Assembly (NCBI RefSeq): GCF_947496875.1
Contig: NZ_CANMEH010000002.1
Location: 395,688-459,687, forward strand
DNA length: 64,000 nt
Direction: 5' to 3'
DNA from: an uncultured Paracoccus sp.
Lineage (GTDB): Bacteria; Pseudomonadota; Alphaproteobacteria; Rhodobacterales; Rhodobacteraceae
A program made the position numbers and the translations under genes. Shown piece after piece: positions 18,353 through 28,517 of this stretch (within the stretch, counting starts at the first letter, position 1; the number at the start of each line of letters is the position of its first letter). Under the pieces are notes generated by a model. The model saw only the letters and a list, made by a program, of their open reading frames with translations. It did not search any database and was not told where the DNA came from.

Positions 18353-19032
18353 CGCGGCTGGTCCACGCCCTGGGCGGTCAGCCGCACGACCCGGTCCATG
18401 CGTGCGGCCAGATCCATGTTGTGCGTCGCGATCAGCGCCGACAGGCCGGTGTCGCGCACCAGGTCCATCAGGACCGCGAAGACGTGGTCCGATGTCGCCG
18501 GATCCAGGTTGCCGGTCGGCTCGTCGGCCAGCAGCAGCGCGGGCCGGTTCGCCAGGGCGCGGCAGAATGCCACCCGCTGCTGTTCGCCGCCGGACAGCGC
18601 AGCGGGCCGGTGACTGGCGCGGGCGGCGAGGCCGACCTGGCCAAGCAGCAGCTGCGCGCGGTCGCGGGCCTGACGGTCGGGGACGCCGTTCGCGAGCTGC
18701 GGCAGGATCACGTTTTCCAGCGCACTGAATTCCGGCAGCAGGTGGTGAAACTGATAGACGAAGCCCAGCTGTTCGCGCCGCGCCGCGGTCCGCGCCGGGT
18801 CGCCTAGGCCGGTCATGTCCCGACCCACCAGAATGACCCGTCCCGCATCCGGCGTGTCCAGCAGGCCGGCGATGTGCAGCAGCGTCGACTTGCCCGCACC
18901 GGAGGGGGCGACCAGTGCCACCACCTCACCGCGTGCCACGCCCAGGTCCAGCCCGCGCAGCACCGACACGGCCGCGGGTGTGCCCTTGTTGTAGGTCTTG
19001 GAGATTTCGTCCATCCGCAGCACCTCACTCAT
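18349..19032 (-). CDS. lolD: Lipoprotein-releasing ABC transporter ATPase
   Basis: The 227-residue ABC ATPase of the MacB/LolD type powers transfer of lipoproteins from the inner membrane. Walker A is APSGAGKST (Ala where Gly is usual, about residues 43-51), the signature is LSGGEQQRV and Walker B is [11 protein letters not shown]. The start overlaps the permease stop by 8 bases and the stop overlaps the PAP2-like start, so the three genes are translationally coupled. Confidence 0.93.
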   Translation of the reverse strand: MSEVLRMDEISKTYNKGTPAAVSVLRGLDLGVARGEVVALVAPSGAGKSTLLHIAGLLDTPDAGRVILVGRDMTGLGDPARTAARREQLGFVYQFHHLLPEFSALENVILPQLANGVPDRQARDRAQLLLGQVGLAARASHRPAALSGGEQQRVAFCRALANRPALLLADEPTGNLDPATSDHVFAVLMDLVRDTGLSALIATHNMDLAARMDRVVRLTAQGVDQPR

Positions 19033-20323
19033 AGCGCAGCGCCTCGACCGGGTTCATCCTTGCCGCACGACGGGCCGGGAAGATCGTCACCAGAAAACTC
19101 AGCAGCAACGACAGTCCGACCGCGCGCGCGATGTCCCAGGCCCGCAGCTGCGCCGGCAGCTCGTAGATCCCGCGCACCGCCGGGTCCCAGGCGCCGCCGC
19201 CGGACATCCAGTTCACCGCCGACATGATCGGGTCGATGTTCAGCGCCAGCATGACGCCGAGCAGAACCCCGGCAATCGTGCCGATCACGCCGGTAAAGGC
19301 GCCGCACAGGAAGAACACCCGCAGCACCGCGCCCTCGGTCAGGCCCATGGTGCGCAGGATGCCGATGTCGCGGCCCTTGTTCTTGACCAGCATGATCAGC
19401 CCGGAGGTGATGTTCATCGACGCGATCAGCACCAGCACGGACAGGATCACGAACATGACGTCATCCTCGATGTCGAGCGCGTTCAGGAACGACCCCGACG
19501 CGTCGCGCCAGGTCCACACCATGCTGCCCGGCAGCGCGTGCATCAGGTCGGGGGTCAGCTGGTCGACGGCCTCGGGGTCCGCGACGTAGACTTGGATCTC
19601 GTCGGCGGCGCCTTCGCGGTTGAAATAGTCCTGCGCGGCGGGCAGCGGCATGTAGATGCGGGTCCGGTCGATGTCATAGCGGCCCGCGGTGAAGACATAC
19701 ACGACCTCGTACGCCACGATCCGCGGCGTCGTGCCGAACGGCGTCTGCGCGCCCTGGGGTGCGATCAGCTGGACCTTGTCGCCGGGCCCTACGCCCAGTT
19801 CGCGGGCGATCCCCGACCCGATCGCGATGCCCCGGTCGAACGCACCGATATCGCCGATCCCGGTAGCCGGTTCCGCAACGCGGGGGATGGCGCGCAGATC
19901 GTCGGCAGTCAGGCCGTAGACCTCGGCCACGTTCGAGCGGTCGTGCGCGGTCGCCATCACCTGACCCTTGACCACCGGGTCCGCCCGGACGACGCCCGGC
20001 AGCGCCGCGATCCGGCCGGCCACGTCGTCGTAATTCTCGATCCGCCCCGCGATCACATAGACCTCGTCGGTCAGGTCGTTCACGATCTGCTGCGGGGGCA
20101 TGTAGACCGTGGTATGGGCATTGGCGCCCAGGATCGTGTCGACGAATTCCGCCCGGAAGCCGGACCGGACCGCGAGCGTCGCGATCAGGGCCATGACGCC
20201 CAGCGCGATTCCGATCAGGCTGATCCAGGTCATCGTGCTGACCCCGCCCTCGGCCTTGCGGGCGCGCAGATATCGCCAGGCGATCATGAACTCATAGCGC
20301 GAAAACGGACGCGGGGTCGCCAT
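19025..20323 (-). CDS. lolE: Lipoprotein-releasing ABC transporter permease (LolC/LolE family)
   Basis: The 432-residue FtsX/MacB-fold permease has one N-terminal helix around residues 22-45 ([18 protein letters not shown]), a large periplasmic domain (about 50-265) and three C-terminal helices. Near the start, [15 protein letters not shown] is the typical LolC/E N-terminus. The usual alphaproteobacterial arrangement is a single LolC/E-type permease plus LolD, and only one is present here. The ATG at 20323 is chosen because it begins [12 protein letters not shown]; the frame upstream is arginine-rich non-family sequence. Confidence 0.92.
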   Translation of the reverse strand: MATPRPFSRYEFMIAWRYLRARKAEGGVSTMTWISLIGIALGVMALIATLAVRSGFRAEFVDTILGANAHTTVYMPPQQIVNDLTDEVYVIAGRIENYDDVAGRIAALPGVVRADPVVKGQVMATAHDRSNVAEVYGLTADDLRAIPRVAEPATGIGDIGAFDRGIAIGSGIARELGVGPGDKVQLIAPQGAQTPFGTTPRIVAYEVVYVFTAGRYDIDRTRIYMPLPAAQDYFNREGAADEIQVYVADPEAVDQLTPDLMHALPGSMVWTWRDASGSFLNALDIEDDVMFVILSVLVLIASMNITSGLIMLVKNKGRDIGILRTMGLTEGAVLRVFFLCGAFTGVIGTIAGVLLGVMLALNIDPIMSAVNWMSGGGAWDPAVRGIYELPAQLRAWDIARAVGLSLLLSFLVTIFPARRAARMNPVEALRYE

Positions 20324-20438
20324 GCGGGGCCTTTCCTGAAGCGGGCGCACCCTGCCCCGCAGCCGCGGTTGAGACAAGCCGACAAAGTGGTGAGGTCGGG
20401 CCGTCGCCGCCCGGCAAGCTGACCGGTCGGGTCCCGGC

Positions 20439-21170
20439 CTAGCTTCCCAGGATCAACCGTGCCGCGATAACGGCGAGCAGGACCAGGATGACGTTCTGGA
20501 ACGTCCGGGCATCCATGTGCCGTGCCATCCAGTTGCCGATCGGCATGCCCAGGAACAGGGGCACGTTGGCGACGACGCTGATCAGAAACCGCTCGCGGTC
20601 CATCAGGCCGACCGCCATCAGCGCCGGCACCTGCACCAGCGCCATGGACATGAACAGCACCGACACGGTGCCGATGAATTCCAGGCGCGACAGCCCCAGC
20701 GCGTTCAGGAATGTCAGCGACACCGGGGCGGAAATCCCGACCGCGCCCTGCAGGATCCCTGCGATCAGGCTGACCGGCAGGACCAGCGCATCCGCGATCC
20801 CCCGTCCCAGGCGCCAGTGCGGGCTGGTCAGCCGAAAGACGACATAGATCAGGGCCAGACCGCCCACCGTCAGCGACAGCACCCGGGACGGCAGCGCCGC
20901 CAGCAGGAAGGTGCCGGCGAGCGCGCCCAGCATGGCGCCCGCGACCATCAGCAGGATGAAGCGCCGGTGCATGATGTGCCGTCGGAATCGCCAGGCCTGC
21001 CAGGCGTTCGACAGCAATCCCGGCAACGCGAAGACCGCCACGGCAAAGGGCACGCCGTGATAGATGGACATGATCGGCACGGCCACGATCGGCGTGCCGG
21101 CGCCGATCGCCCCCTTCAGGATCCCACCGGCGAGAAAGGCGGCGATCGCCACGCCGAACCCGTCAACCAT
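20439..21170 (-). CDS. Sulfite exporter TauE/SafE-family membrane protein
   Basis: The 243-residue polytopic protein has about seven to eight hydrophobic segments. The N-terminal FLAGGILKGAIGAGTPIVAVP repeat motif and the second-half GILQGAVGISAPVSL repeat are the duplicated glycine-rich loops of the TauE/SafE (DUF81) family, thought to export or import sulfur-containing anions. It is monocistronic, 115 bases downstream of the lol operon start region. The substrate cannot be inferred from context. Confidence 0.9.
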   Translation of the reverse strand: MVDGFGVAIAAFLAGGILKGAIGAGTPIVAVPIMSIYHGVPFAVAVFALPGLLSNAWQAWRFRRHIMHRRFILLMVAGAMLGALAGTFLLAALPSRVLSLTVGGLALIYVVFRLTSPHWRLGRGIADALVLPVSLIAGILQGAVGISAPVSLTFLNALGLSRLEFIGTVSVLFMSMALVQVPALMAVGLMDRERFLISVVANVPLFLGMPIGNWMARHMDARTFQNVILVLLAVIAARLILGS

Positions 21171-21263
21171 GCGCGCGTCGTCCGATCAACCGTCGCGCCG
21201 GGCCACGGCGGAGCGCCTCGCCTGAGCGGGCGGAGTTTCGCGGCGGGTGGGGCACGGGCCGGG

Positions 21264-22442
21264 TCAGGTCAGCAACGCGCGAGCCTGCGCGGGATCGAGC
21301 ATTCCGGTTCCCAACAGCTTGCGCGCCTTCATGTGGACGCGCGGACCGTTCACCGTCTCGACGGCCGTCAGCAGGTCGAGAGCATCGAACCGGAACACCA
21401 CATGATCGGCCACCTGTTCGGCCCGGTCCTCGGGCATGGCAAGCCCGGCGATCTGCAGCTTCCAGTCGGCCTGGTCCGACCAGAACCAGGGAAGCGCGGC
21501 GTAGGGTCCGGGTGCTGCCCCGGTCAGGCGCGCGACGATGTGCCGGGCGTGATCGATCGCCGCCTGCACGCTTTCCAGCCGCACCCGCCGCCCCGAGCGT
21601 GGATCGGGAAAGGACGCACAATCGCCCATCGCCGAGATTGCCGGATCGGTGGTCAGCAGCTGTCCGTCCACGACGATGCCGTTGTCGACATCCAACCCGG
21701 CCGCCTCGGCCAGCTCGACATTGGGCCGGACGCCCGCCGCCAGCAGGACGTGATCGGCGTCGATCCGCTCGCCGTTGTCGAGGATCATCCCGTCCGGTGT
21801 CACCGCTGTCACCGCCTGCCCCAGCCGGATGTCATTGCCGAGATTCTGATGCAGCTGGGCAAAGGCCTCCGACATTTGCGGGGAAACCGAGCGGCTCATC
21901 AGCCGCGGCGCCGCCTCGGCGACGACCACGTGATGTCCGTACTTGCGCGCGACTGCGGCAAACTCCAACCCGATGAAGCCGCCGCCGATGACCCCGAACC
22001 GCCGCTGCGGTCCAAGGACGATGTCGCGCAGGTGCTGGGCATCGGCCAGCGTCCGCAGATCGTGGGCACGATCCAGCCCCGGAATCGGCGGCCGCGCGTT
22101 GCGCGCGCCGGTCGCGAGCACCAGCTGACCATAGGCGACCGGCCCGGCGGTGGTGTCGACCCGGCGCGCGGCACGGTCGATCGCCAGTACCCGCGTGCCC
22201 CGCCGATAGTCGATCTGCTGGGCGTCAAAGAAACTCTCCGGACGCAGCCACAGGGCCTCGTCCCGCCCTTCGGTCACATAGGTCTTGGACAGCGGCGGAC
22301 GCTGATAGGGTAGCCATGGTTCGTCGCCGATCAGCACCACGGGTCCGGCGAACCCGGCCTGGCGCAGCGAGGCGGCGACCTGCAGACCGCCCTGCCCCGC
22401 CCCCACGATCACAACCGGGCCTGTGTTGTCATCCGATGCCAC
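21264..22442 (-). CDS. FAD/NAD(P)-dependent ferredoxin reductase-like oxidoreductase
   Basis: The 392-residue flavoprotein is of the rubredoxin/ferredoxin reductase type (BphA4/putidaredoxin reductase-like). The FAD-binding VVIVGAGQGGLQVAASLR is at the N-terminus, YQRPPLSK near residue 47 is diagnostic of this subfamily, GGGFIGLEFAAVA is the NAD-binding Rossmann loop, and SAMGDCASF is the second FAD motif. The C-terminal domain starts after WFWSDQADWKLQIAG. A GTG start at 22442 is chosen because AAAGGA lies seven bases upstream; the ATG at 22469 has no such site. No ferredoxin or oxygenase gene is beside it. Confidence 0.88.
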   Translation of the reverse strand: MASDDNTGPVVIVGAGQGGLQVAASLRQAGFAGPVVLIGDEPWLPYQRPPLSKTYVTEGRDEALWLRPESFFDAQQIDYRRGTRVLAIDRAARRVDTTAGPVAYGQLVLATGARNARPPIPGLDRAHDLRTLADAQHLRDIVLGPQRRFGVIGGGFIGLEFAAVARKYGHHVVVAEAAPRLMSRSVSPQMSEAFAQLHQNLGNDIRLGQAVTAVTPDGMILDNGERIDADHVLLAAGVRPNVELAEAAGLDVDNGIVVDGQLLTTDPAISAMGDCASFPDPRSGRRVRLESVQAAIDHARHIVARLTGAAPGPYAALPWFWSDQADWKLQIAGLAMPEDRAEQVADHVVFRFDALDLLTAVETVNGPRVHMKARKLLGTGMLDPAQARALLT

Positions 22443-22660
22443 GCTGGCGTCCTTTCGTCGTGCCGTCATCCACGCCGGCCGCGCCGCTGTCGCGCTGCCG
22501 CACGGGCGGATCGGCCAGAGGTAGCTCTGCCTCCGCGGCCGTCGCCCGGCCGTCGTGGGCATGCATTTGCACCTCGCATCCCGGTAACGCAACCGCAGCT
22601 TGCCGCGGCGGCCGATCCGGCGCTTGCGACAGCCTGTCCCGATCTGCAACAAGCACCGGC

Positions 22661-24025
22661 ATGGCCAGATCCGTCACCGCATTCACCTGCACCGCCTGCG
22701 GCGCGGCCCACCGGAAATGGTCGGGCCGCTGCGACGCCTGCGGCGAATGGAACACGATTGTCGAGGAAGCACCGCTAAGCGAGGGACCGGGCCGGGGGCT
22801 GGGCGCGCAGCGCGGCCGGTCGATCCCCCTTGGCGGGCTGAACGCCAACGAGCCCGCGCCGCCCCGCGCCCCCTCGGGCATCGCCGAGCTGGACCGGGTT
22901 CTGGGAGGCGGGCTGGTCCCCGGCAGCGCCATTCTGGTTGGCGGCGACCCCGGGATCGGCAAGTCGACGCTGCTTCTGCAGGCCGCCGCCGCCTTTTCCC
23001 GCGCCGGGACAAGCGCGGTCTATCTGTCCGGCGAGGAGGCGGGCGCGCAGTTGCGGATGCGGGCCCAGCGGCTGGGGCTGACCGACGCGCCGGTGCGGCT
23101 GGGAACCGGTACGGCACTGCGCGACATCCTGACCACGCTGGACGCGGAACGCCCCGACGTGGCGGTGATCGACTCGGTCCAGACGCTGTGGTCGGACGCC
23201 GTCGAGTCGGCGCCCGGCAGCGTGGCCCAGGTCCGGTCCGCCGCGCATGAACTGACCACGCTGGCCAAGCGGACCGGGGTCTCGGTGATCCTGGTCGGAC
23301 ACGTCACCAAGGACGGGCAGATCGCCGGTCCGCGCGTCGTCGAGCACATGGTCGACACGGTGCTGTATTTCGAAGGCGAGCGCGGCCACCAGTTCCGGAT
23401 CCTGCGGGCCGTCAAGAACCGCTTCGGCCCGTCCGGCGAGATCGGCGTATTCGAGATGACCGGCGGCGGGCTGGCGGAGGTCGCCAACCCGTCGGCCCTG
23501 TTCCTGTCCGAACGGGGGCAAGCCGTCCCCGGCAGCGCGGTGTTCGCGGGGATCGAGGGCACCCGGCCGGTGCTAACCGAAATTCAGGCCCTGGTCGCGC
23601 CCTCGTCGCTCGCCGCGCCGCGCCGCACGGTGGTGGGGCTGGATGGCGGCCGGGTCAGCACCATTCTTGCCGTGCTCGAGGCGCGTTGCGCCGTCCCGTT
23701 CGCCGGGCTGGACGTGTTCCTGAACGTGGCCGGCGGCATGCGGGTGGCTGAACCGGCCGCCGACCTTGCCATCGCGGCGGCGCTGCTGAGCGCGCGCGAG
23801 GATCATGCGCTGGGTCCCGAAACCGTGTTCTTCGGCGAGATCAGCCTGTCGGGCGCATTGCGGCCCGTGGCGCAGGCTGAAAACAGGTTGAAAGAGGCGC
23901 GGAAACTTGGTTTTTCACACGCGATCGTGCCCATCGGTCAGAAAGTCGACGGCGCCGACGGCATGCGGGTCGACCGCGTGTCGGACCTGACAAACTTCGT
24001 GGGCGAGACATTCGGCGCAGGATGA
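22661..24025 (+). CDS. radA: DNA repair protein RadA
   Basis: The 454-residue RecA-related helicase promotes branch migration in recombination. An N-terminal C4 zinc finger (CTACGAAHRKWSGRCDACG, residues 10-28) is followed by the RecA-like core with Walker A GGDPGIGKST, the RadA-specific KNRFG motif (VKNRFGPSGEIGVFEM) and a Lon-protease-like C-terminal domain. The long frame begins upstream at 22316, but the zinc finger fixes the ATG at 22661. Divergent from the flavoprotein gene and followed closely by cvpA and purF, an order common in alphaproteobacteria. Confidence 0.97.
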   Translation: MARSVTAFTCTACGAAHRKWSGRCDACGEWNTIVEEAPLSEGPGRGLGAQRGRSIPLGGLNANEPAPPRAPSGIAELDRVLGGGLVPGSAILVGGDPGIGKSTLLLQAAAAFSRAGTSAVYLSGEEAGAQLRMRAQRLGLTDAPVRLGTGTALRDILTTLDAERPDVAVIDSVQTLWSDAVESAPGSVAQVRSAAHELTTLAKRTGVSVILVGHVTKDGQIAGPRVVEHMVDTVLYFEGERGHQFRILRAVKNRFGPSGEIGVFEMTGGGLAEVANPSALFLSERGQAVPGSAVFAGIEGTRPVLTEIQALVAPSSLAAPRRTVVGLDGGRVSTILAVLEARCAVPFAGLDVFLNVAGGMRVAEPAADLAIAAALLSAREDHALGPETVFFGEISLSGALRPVAQAENRLKEARKLGFSHAIVPIGQKVDGADGMRVDRVSDLTNFVGETFGAG

Positions 24026-24066
24026 CCGCCCTTGCAGGACGGAATTTCCGCAACAAAGGCGGTGAG

Positions 24067-24726
24067 ATGGACGGCTTTACCCTTATCGACGGCATCGTGG
24101 CGGCCGTCATCATCCTTTCTGCAATCCTCGCCTATGCGCGGGGGTTCGTGAGGGAATCGCTGGCCATCCTGGGATGGGTGGGCGCCGCGGTGCTGGCCTT
24201 CCTGTTCGCCCCCACGGTCCGGCCCATGATCGCGCAGATCCCGGTTCTGGACCGGTTTCTCGGGGATAGTTGCGAACTTGCCACCATCGCCGGTTTTGCC
24301 GTCGTCTTTGCCGTGGCGCTGGTCCTGTTCTCGCTGATCACGCCGCTGTTCTCGTCCGTCGTTCAGCGCTCCGCCCTCGGCGGTGTCGACCAGGGGATGG
24401 GTTTTCTGTTCGGCGTCGCGCGCGGCATCCTGCTGGTTGCGATCGCGTTCATCGTCTACGAACGCGTGATGCCCGGGCAGCCTGCGGCGATGGTGGAAAA
24501 TTCCCGCTCTGCCACCGTGTTCCAGCGGATGAGCGCCCAGATGAACGAACAGATCCCGGCCGATGCGCCCGGCTGGATCGTTGCGCGCTACGAACAGCTG
24601 GTCCGCGGCTGCGCCCCCGTCGGCGACGGCGAGGTCCCCGCCACGACCCCGCCTGCCGCCGACGCGCCTGCCTCTGATCTGCCTGCCACCGACGGGCAGG
24701 CCACTGTCCCGCCAGCCGACGCCTGA
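24067..24726 (+). CDS. cvpA: Colicin V production (CvpA) family membrane protein
   Basis: The 219-residue inner-membrane protein has four hydrophobic segments in its first 150 residues: DGIVAAVIILSAILAYARG, ILGWVGAAVLAFLF, TIAGFAVVFAVALVLF and GVARGILLVAIAFIVYE. The C-terminal tail is Pro/Ala/Asp-rich and low complexity. The ATG at 24067 follows AAAGGCGGTGAG; an upstream ATG at 24022 overlaps the radA stop and is possible but lacks family-like sequence. Its role in bacteria other than colicin V export is poorly defined. It sits before purF, as in many proteobacteria. Confidence 0.92.
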   Translation: MDGFTLIDGIVAAVIILSAILAYARGFVRESLAILGWVGAAVLAFLFAPTVRPMIAQIPVLDRFLGDSCELATIAGFAVVFAVALVLFSLITPLFSSVVQRSALGGVDQGMGFLFGVARGILLVAIAFIVYERVMPGQPAAMVENSRSATVFQRMSAQMNEQIPADAPGWIVARYEQLVRGCAPVGDGEVPATTPPAADAPASDLPATDGQATVPPADA

Positions 24727-24844
24727 CCGGTCTCGGGTGGATCTGGTTTCAGCGGATTTCACGTGCAGGGCGTGACTCTGCCCGGTTGCATGACTAGATA
24801 ACGCCCGACGCTCTCCGCACCGCGCAGCCGAGGTCGAGATCCCC

Positions 24845-26401
24845 ATGCAGCCGTTCCTTGCCCACCCCTTCGATTCGGACCGCCTGCACGAGGAATGCGG
24901 GGTGTTCGGCGTGATCGGCGTGGCCGATGCCGCGAACTTTGTCGCCTTGGGGCTGCATGCCCTGCAGCATCGCGGCCAGGAAGCCGGGGGGATCGTCGCG
25001 CACGATCCCGACGCCGGATTCAACAGCGCCCACCGCTTCGGCTATGTCCGCGACAACTTCACCAAGGCGTCGCTGATGGAGACCCTGCCAGGTGAGCTTG
25101 CGATCGGCCATGTGCGCTACTCCACGGCGGGGGCCAAGGGCCCGGCGATCCGCGACGTGCAGCCGTTCTTCGGCGAGTTCGCGATGGGCGGGTGCGCCAT
25201 CGCCCATAACGGCAATATCACAAATGCGGTGGCCCTGCGGCGCGAACTGATCGAACGCGGCAGCATCTTCCAGTCGGGCAGCGACAGCGAATGCATCATC
25301 CACCTGATGGCGCGCTCGATCCAGCGCAACATCCCCGAGCGGATGAAGGACGCCCTGCGCCGCGTCGAGGGCGCGTTCAGCGTGATCGCCATGACCCGGA
25401 CCAAGCTGATCGGGGTGCGCGACGCTCTTGGGGTCCGGCCGCTGGTGCTCGGCCGGATCGGGGACGGCGGCTACGCGCTCGCCTCGGAGACGTGTGCGCT
25501 CGACATCATCGGCGCCGAGTTCCTGCGCGAGATCGAGCCGGGCGAAATGGTCGTGATCACGCGCGGCAAGGTCGAAAGCTCGCGTCCATTCGGACCGTCG
25601 ACCGGGCGGTTCTGCATCTTCGAGCATGTGTATTTCAGCCGTCCGGACAGCATCATCGGCGGCCGCTCGGTCTACGAAACCCGCCGGCAGATCGGCGTCG
25701 AGCTGGCCCGCGAAGCCCCGGTGGACGCGGATCTGGTCTGCCCCGTGCCCGACAGCGGCACCCCCGCGGCAATCGGCTATGCTCAGGAATCCGGCATTCC
25801 GTACGGGCTGGGAATCATCCGCAACCAGTACATGGGCCGGACGTTCATCGAGCCCACCGACCAGATCCGCAACATGGGCGTGCGGCTCAAGCTGAACGTC
25901 AATCGGGCGCTCGTGCGCGGCAAGCGCGTCGTGCTGGTCGACGACAGCGTGGTGCGCGGCACGACCAGCCAGAAGATCAAGGACATGATCGTCGAGGCCG
26001 GCGCGAGCGAGGTGCATTTCCGCATCGCCAGCCCGCCCACCGCCTGGCCCTGCTTCTATGGCGTCGACACCCCCGACCGCGACAAGCTGCTGGCCGCGCA
26101 GATGGACCCCGAGGGCATGCGCAAATGGATCGGGGTGGACAGCCTCGCCTTCGTGTCGCTGGACGGGCTGTATCGCGCAGTGGGCGAGGCACAGGGCCGG
26201 AACACCGGCCGGCCCCAGTACTGCGACGCCTGTTTCTCGGGTGATTATCCGGTGGCACCGTTCGACCAGTTGCAGCGCGGATTCCGGATGAAGACCGACC
26301 CGGTCAGCGGCGATGCCGAGGCGTTGCCGGACCAGTCCGGCTACAAGCCCGTCGACCACACGCTGAGCCCGAACGCCCTGACGCGGCCGGCCGCCGAATA
26401 A
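24845..26401 (+). CDS. purF: Amidophosphoribosyltransferase
   Basis: The 518-residue enzyme makes phosphoribosylamine from PRPP and glutamine, the first step of purine synthesis. The nucleophile Cys 18 follows a 17-residue propeptide (LHEECGVFG), so it is of the Ntn-hydrolase type. The PRPP loop is VVLVDDSVVRGTTS. Four cysteines in CIFEHVYFSRPDS, PCFYGVDTP and YCDACFSG match the 4Fe-4S ligands of the Bacillus-type, oxygen-sensitive PurF. The C-terminus is about 30 residues longer than usual and looks disordered. Confidence 0.97.
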   Translation: MQPFLAHPFDSDRLHEECGVFGVIGVADAANFVALGLHALQHRGQEAGGIVAHDPDAGFNSAHRFGYVRDNFTKASLMETLPGELAIGHVRYSTAGAKGPAIRDVQPFFGEFAMGGCAIAHNGNITNAVALRRELIERGSIFQSGSDSECIIHLMARSIQRNIPERMKDALRRVEGAFSVIAMTRTKLIGVRDALGVRPLVLGRIGDGGYALASETCALDIIGAEFLREIEPGEMVVITRGKVESSRPFGPSTGRFCIFEHVYFSRPDSIIGGRSVYETRRQIGVELAREAPVDADLVCPVPDSGTPAAIGYAQESGIPYGLGIIRNQYMGRTFIEPTDQIRNMGVRLKLNVNRALVRGKRVVLVDDSVVRGTTSQKIKDMIVEAGASEVHFRIASPPTAWPCFYGVDTPDRDKLLAAQMDPEGMRKWIGVDSLAFVSLDGLYRAVGEAQGRNTGRPQYCDACFSGDYPVAPFDQLQRGFRMKTDPVSGDAEALPDQSGYKPVDHTLSPNALTRPAAE

Positions 26402-26515
26402 GGCCGCGTCCCGACAGGTAGCCGCGCGATCCGGAACCGTGGCTGCGGCGTCAATGGTTCCTTCCCCGGCCGCGCGTGATATGAGCAGGCAGGCAGAGGC
26501 AATGGAACCGACGGC

Positions 26516-27232
26516 ATGACCGAGTACAGCGAGAGCTTTTCAGCTCACCCCGAACAACCCCATCTGATCAACCGGTCCAACTGGTTGCGTGCTGCGGTGC
26601 TGGGCGCCAATGACGGGATCGTGTCGGTCAGTTCGCTGGTGGTCGGGGTCGCCGCGGCAACGTCCGACCGCACCGCGATCCTGCTGGCCGGGGTGGCCGG
26701 GCTGGCGGCCGGGGCGATGTCGATGGCGGCCGGCGAATACGTGTCCGTCCACTCGCAGTCGGACATCGAAAAGGCCGACATCGAGCGCGAACGCGAGGCG
26801 CTGGAGCGGATGCCTGATCAGGAGCTGCTGGAGCTCGTTTCCATCTTCGAAGGCCGGGGAATGAGCAAGGCGACGGCGCTTGCCGCAGCCCGCGAAGTAA
26901 CCGCGCACGACGCGCTGGGCGCCCATGTCCGGGAAGAGCTGGGCCTGCACGAGATCAACTCGGCCAATCCGCTGCAGGCGGCGATGGCATCCGGTCTGAC
27001 GTTTTCGGTCGCCGCGGCCCTGCCGCTGCTGGCGGCCGTGCTGGCCCCCGCGGGCGCGCTGATCCCCACGGTGCTGATCGTTACCCTGTTGTCCCTGGCG
27101 CTGCTCGGCGCGCTGGGCGCGCGCACCGGGGGCGCGCCGCTGGGACCGGCGACGTTGCGGGTCATGATCTGGGGCGTGTTCGCCATGGCGGTCACCGCGG
27201 CGGTGGGCTGGCTGTTCGGGGTCTCGGTCTGA
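26516..27232 (+). CDS. VIT1/CCC1-family iron/manganese transporter
   Basis: The 238-residue protein has the VIT1/CCC1 N-terminus NWLRAAVLGANDGIVSVSSL followed by AGLAAGAMSMAAGEYVSVHSQSD. The central acidic cytosolic segment (residues about 85-135, with repeated Glu such as EKADIEREREALE) is where the family binds metal. Three further membrane helices follow. Such proteins move Fe2+ or Mn2+ out of the cytoplasm in exchange for protons. It is a single gene between purF and the TAXI-TRAP operon. A small TCCGGC/GCCGGA hairpin lies shortly after the stop, with no T-run. Confidence 0.9.
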   Translation: MTEYSESFSAHPEQPHLINRSNWLRAAVLGANDGIVSVSSLVVGVAAATSDRTAILLAGVAGLAAGAMSMAAGEYVSVHSQSDIEKADIEREREALERMPDQELLELVSIFEGRGMSKATALAAAREVTAHDALGAHVREELGLHEINSANPLQAAMASGLTFSVAAALPLLAAVLAPAGALIPTVLIVTLLSLALLGALGARTGGAPLGPATLRVMIWGVFAMAVTAAVGWLFGVSV

Positions 27233-27406
27233 CACACCTGCCGCATGTGTGATCTCCTCCGGCACCGCCGGATGGACAGATGCCCCGCTTTTGACTTTCC
27301 CTGCGATCCGGTGTCTGGTTCAGTCCGTTCGGGCTGACCGCCGGGCAGAGAAACGGGCCGTCAGCCGAGGAATTGCCGCGTTACGCGACTTCAGGGAGAA
27401 AGCTAC

Positions 27407-28363
27407 ATGAACATGATCCGAACCGGGCTTGCAGGCCTGATCGCCGCCGCTGGCCTGGGTGCCGCCCCGACCACCGCTTCGGCGGCCGAATTCATCAACG
27501 TGCTGACGGGCGGCACCTCGGGCGTCTACTATCCCATGGGGGTGGCGCTGGCCGACATCTATGCCAAGGGCATGGAGGACGTGCGCACGCAGGTGCAGTC
27601 CACCAAGGCTTCGGTCGAGAACCTGAACCTGCTGCAGCAGGGCAAGGGCGAGATCGCCTTTGCGCTGGGCGATTCGGTCGAACTGGCGGCCCAGGGCGAC
27701 GCCGAGGCCGGCTTTCCGCAGCCGCTCGACAAGCTGCAGGGCATCGCCGCCGTCTATCCGAACTTCATCCAGATCGTCGCCGCCAAGGATTCGGGCATCA
27801 CCTCGCTGGAGGATCTGAAGGGGAAGAGCCTGTCGGTCGGCGCGCCGAAGTCGGGGACCGAACTGAACGCCCGCGCCATCCTGGAAGCGGCGGGGATGAG
27901 CTATGAGGATCTGGGCAAGGTCGAATACCTGCCCTTCGCGGAGTCCGTCGAACTGATGAAGAACCGTCAGCTGGACGCGACCTTGCAGTCGGCGGGCCTC
28001 GGCGTCGCCTCGCTGAAGGATCTCGCGACCACGACCGAGATCAGCGTCGTGTCGGTTCCGGCCGAGGTCGCGGCCAAGCTCGGCGGCGCCTATGCGCCGG
28101 GCACCATTCCGGCCGGCACCTATCGGGGACAGGACGCGGACGTCGCCACCGTTGCCGTGACCAACCTCCTGGTCACCCATTCGGACGTGTCCGAGGACAC
28201 CGCCTATGGCATGACCAAGCTGCTGTTCGACAACATCGACACGCTGAAGGCGGCCCATTCCGCCGCCGAGGCGATCGATCCGGCAAAGGCGACACAGTCG
28301 CTGCCGATCCCGCTGCACCCGGGTGCCGAGAAATACTACAAGGAAGCCGGGCTGCTGCAGTAA
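27407..28363 (+). CDS. TAXI-family TRAP transporter solute-binding protein
   Basis: The 318-residue periplasmic binding protein has a Sec signal ending TTASAAEF near residue 27, then FINVLTGGTSGVYYPMGVAL, the TAXI-family opening. GKSLSVGAPKSGTELNARAIL and PGTIPAGTYRGQDADVATVAV are further family landmarks. The solute is unknown. It is the first gene of a three-gene operon with a fused permease and a DUF1850 protein; a stem-loop between genes 1 and 2 would favour higher expression of the binding protein. Confidence 0.94.
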   Translation: MNMIRTGLAGLIAAAGLGAAPTTASAAEFINVLTGGTSGVYYPMGVALADIYAKGMEDVRTQVQSTKASVENLNLLQQGKGEIAFALGDSVELAAQGDAEAGFPQPLDKLQGIAAVYPNFIQIVAAKDSGITSLEDLKGKSLSVGAPKSGTELNARAILEAAGMSYEDLGKVEYLPFAESVELMKNRQLDATLQSAGLGVASLKDLATTTEISVVSVPAEVAAKLGGAYAPGTIPAGTYRGQDADVATVAVTNLLVTHSDVSEDTAYGMTKLLFDNIDTLKAAHSAAEAIDPAKATQSLPIPLHPGAEKYYKEAGLLQ

Positions 28364-28383
28364 GCACCCTGCCGCAGCGCTAC

Positions 28384-28411
28384 CACCCGGCGCATTCATG
28401 CGCGCCGGGTG
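28384..28411 (+). terminator. Intra-operon stem-loop between TAXI SBP and permease
   Basis: CACCCGGCGC pairs perfectly with GCGCCGGGTG around an 8-base loop, and TGTTGATT follows, a weak T-run. It is 20 bases after the binding-protein stop and 106 bases before the permease ATG. It is likely a partial terminator or mRNA-stabilising 3' structure. Confidence 0.55.
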
Positions 28412-28517
28412 TGTTGATTATCCCTACGCGCGTTCCGCGCGCGGGTGTAACGTGATGCAGGCGGGACCCCGGCCGACCTGGCCTGTCCGCAGCCAAACAC
28501 TTCATGGGGATTCCTCG

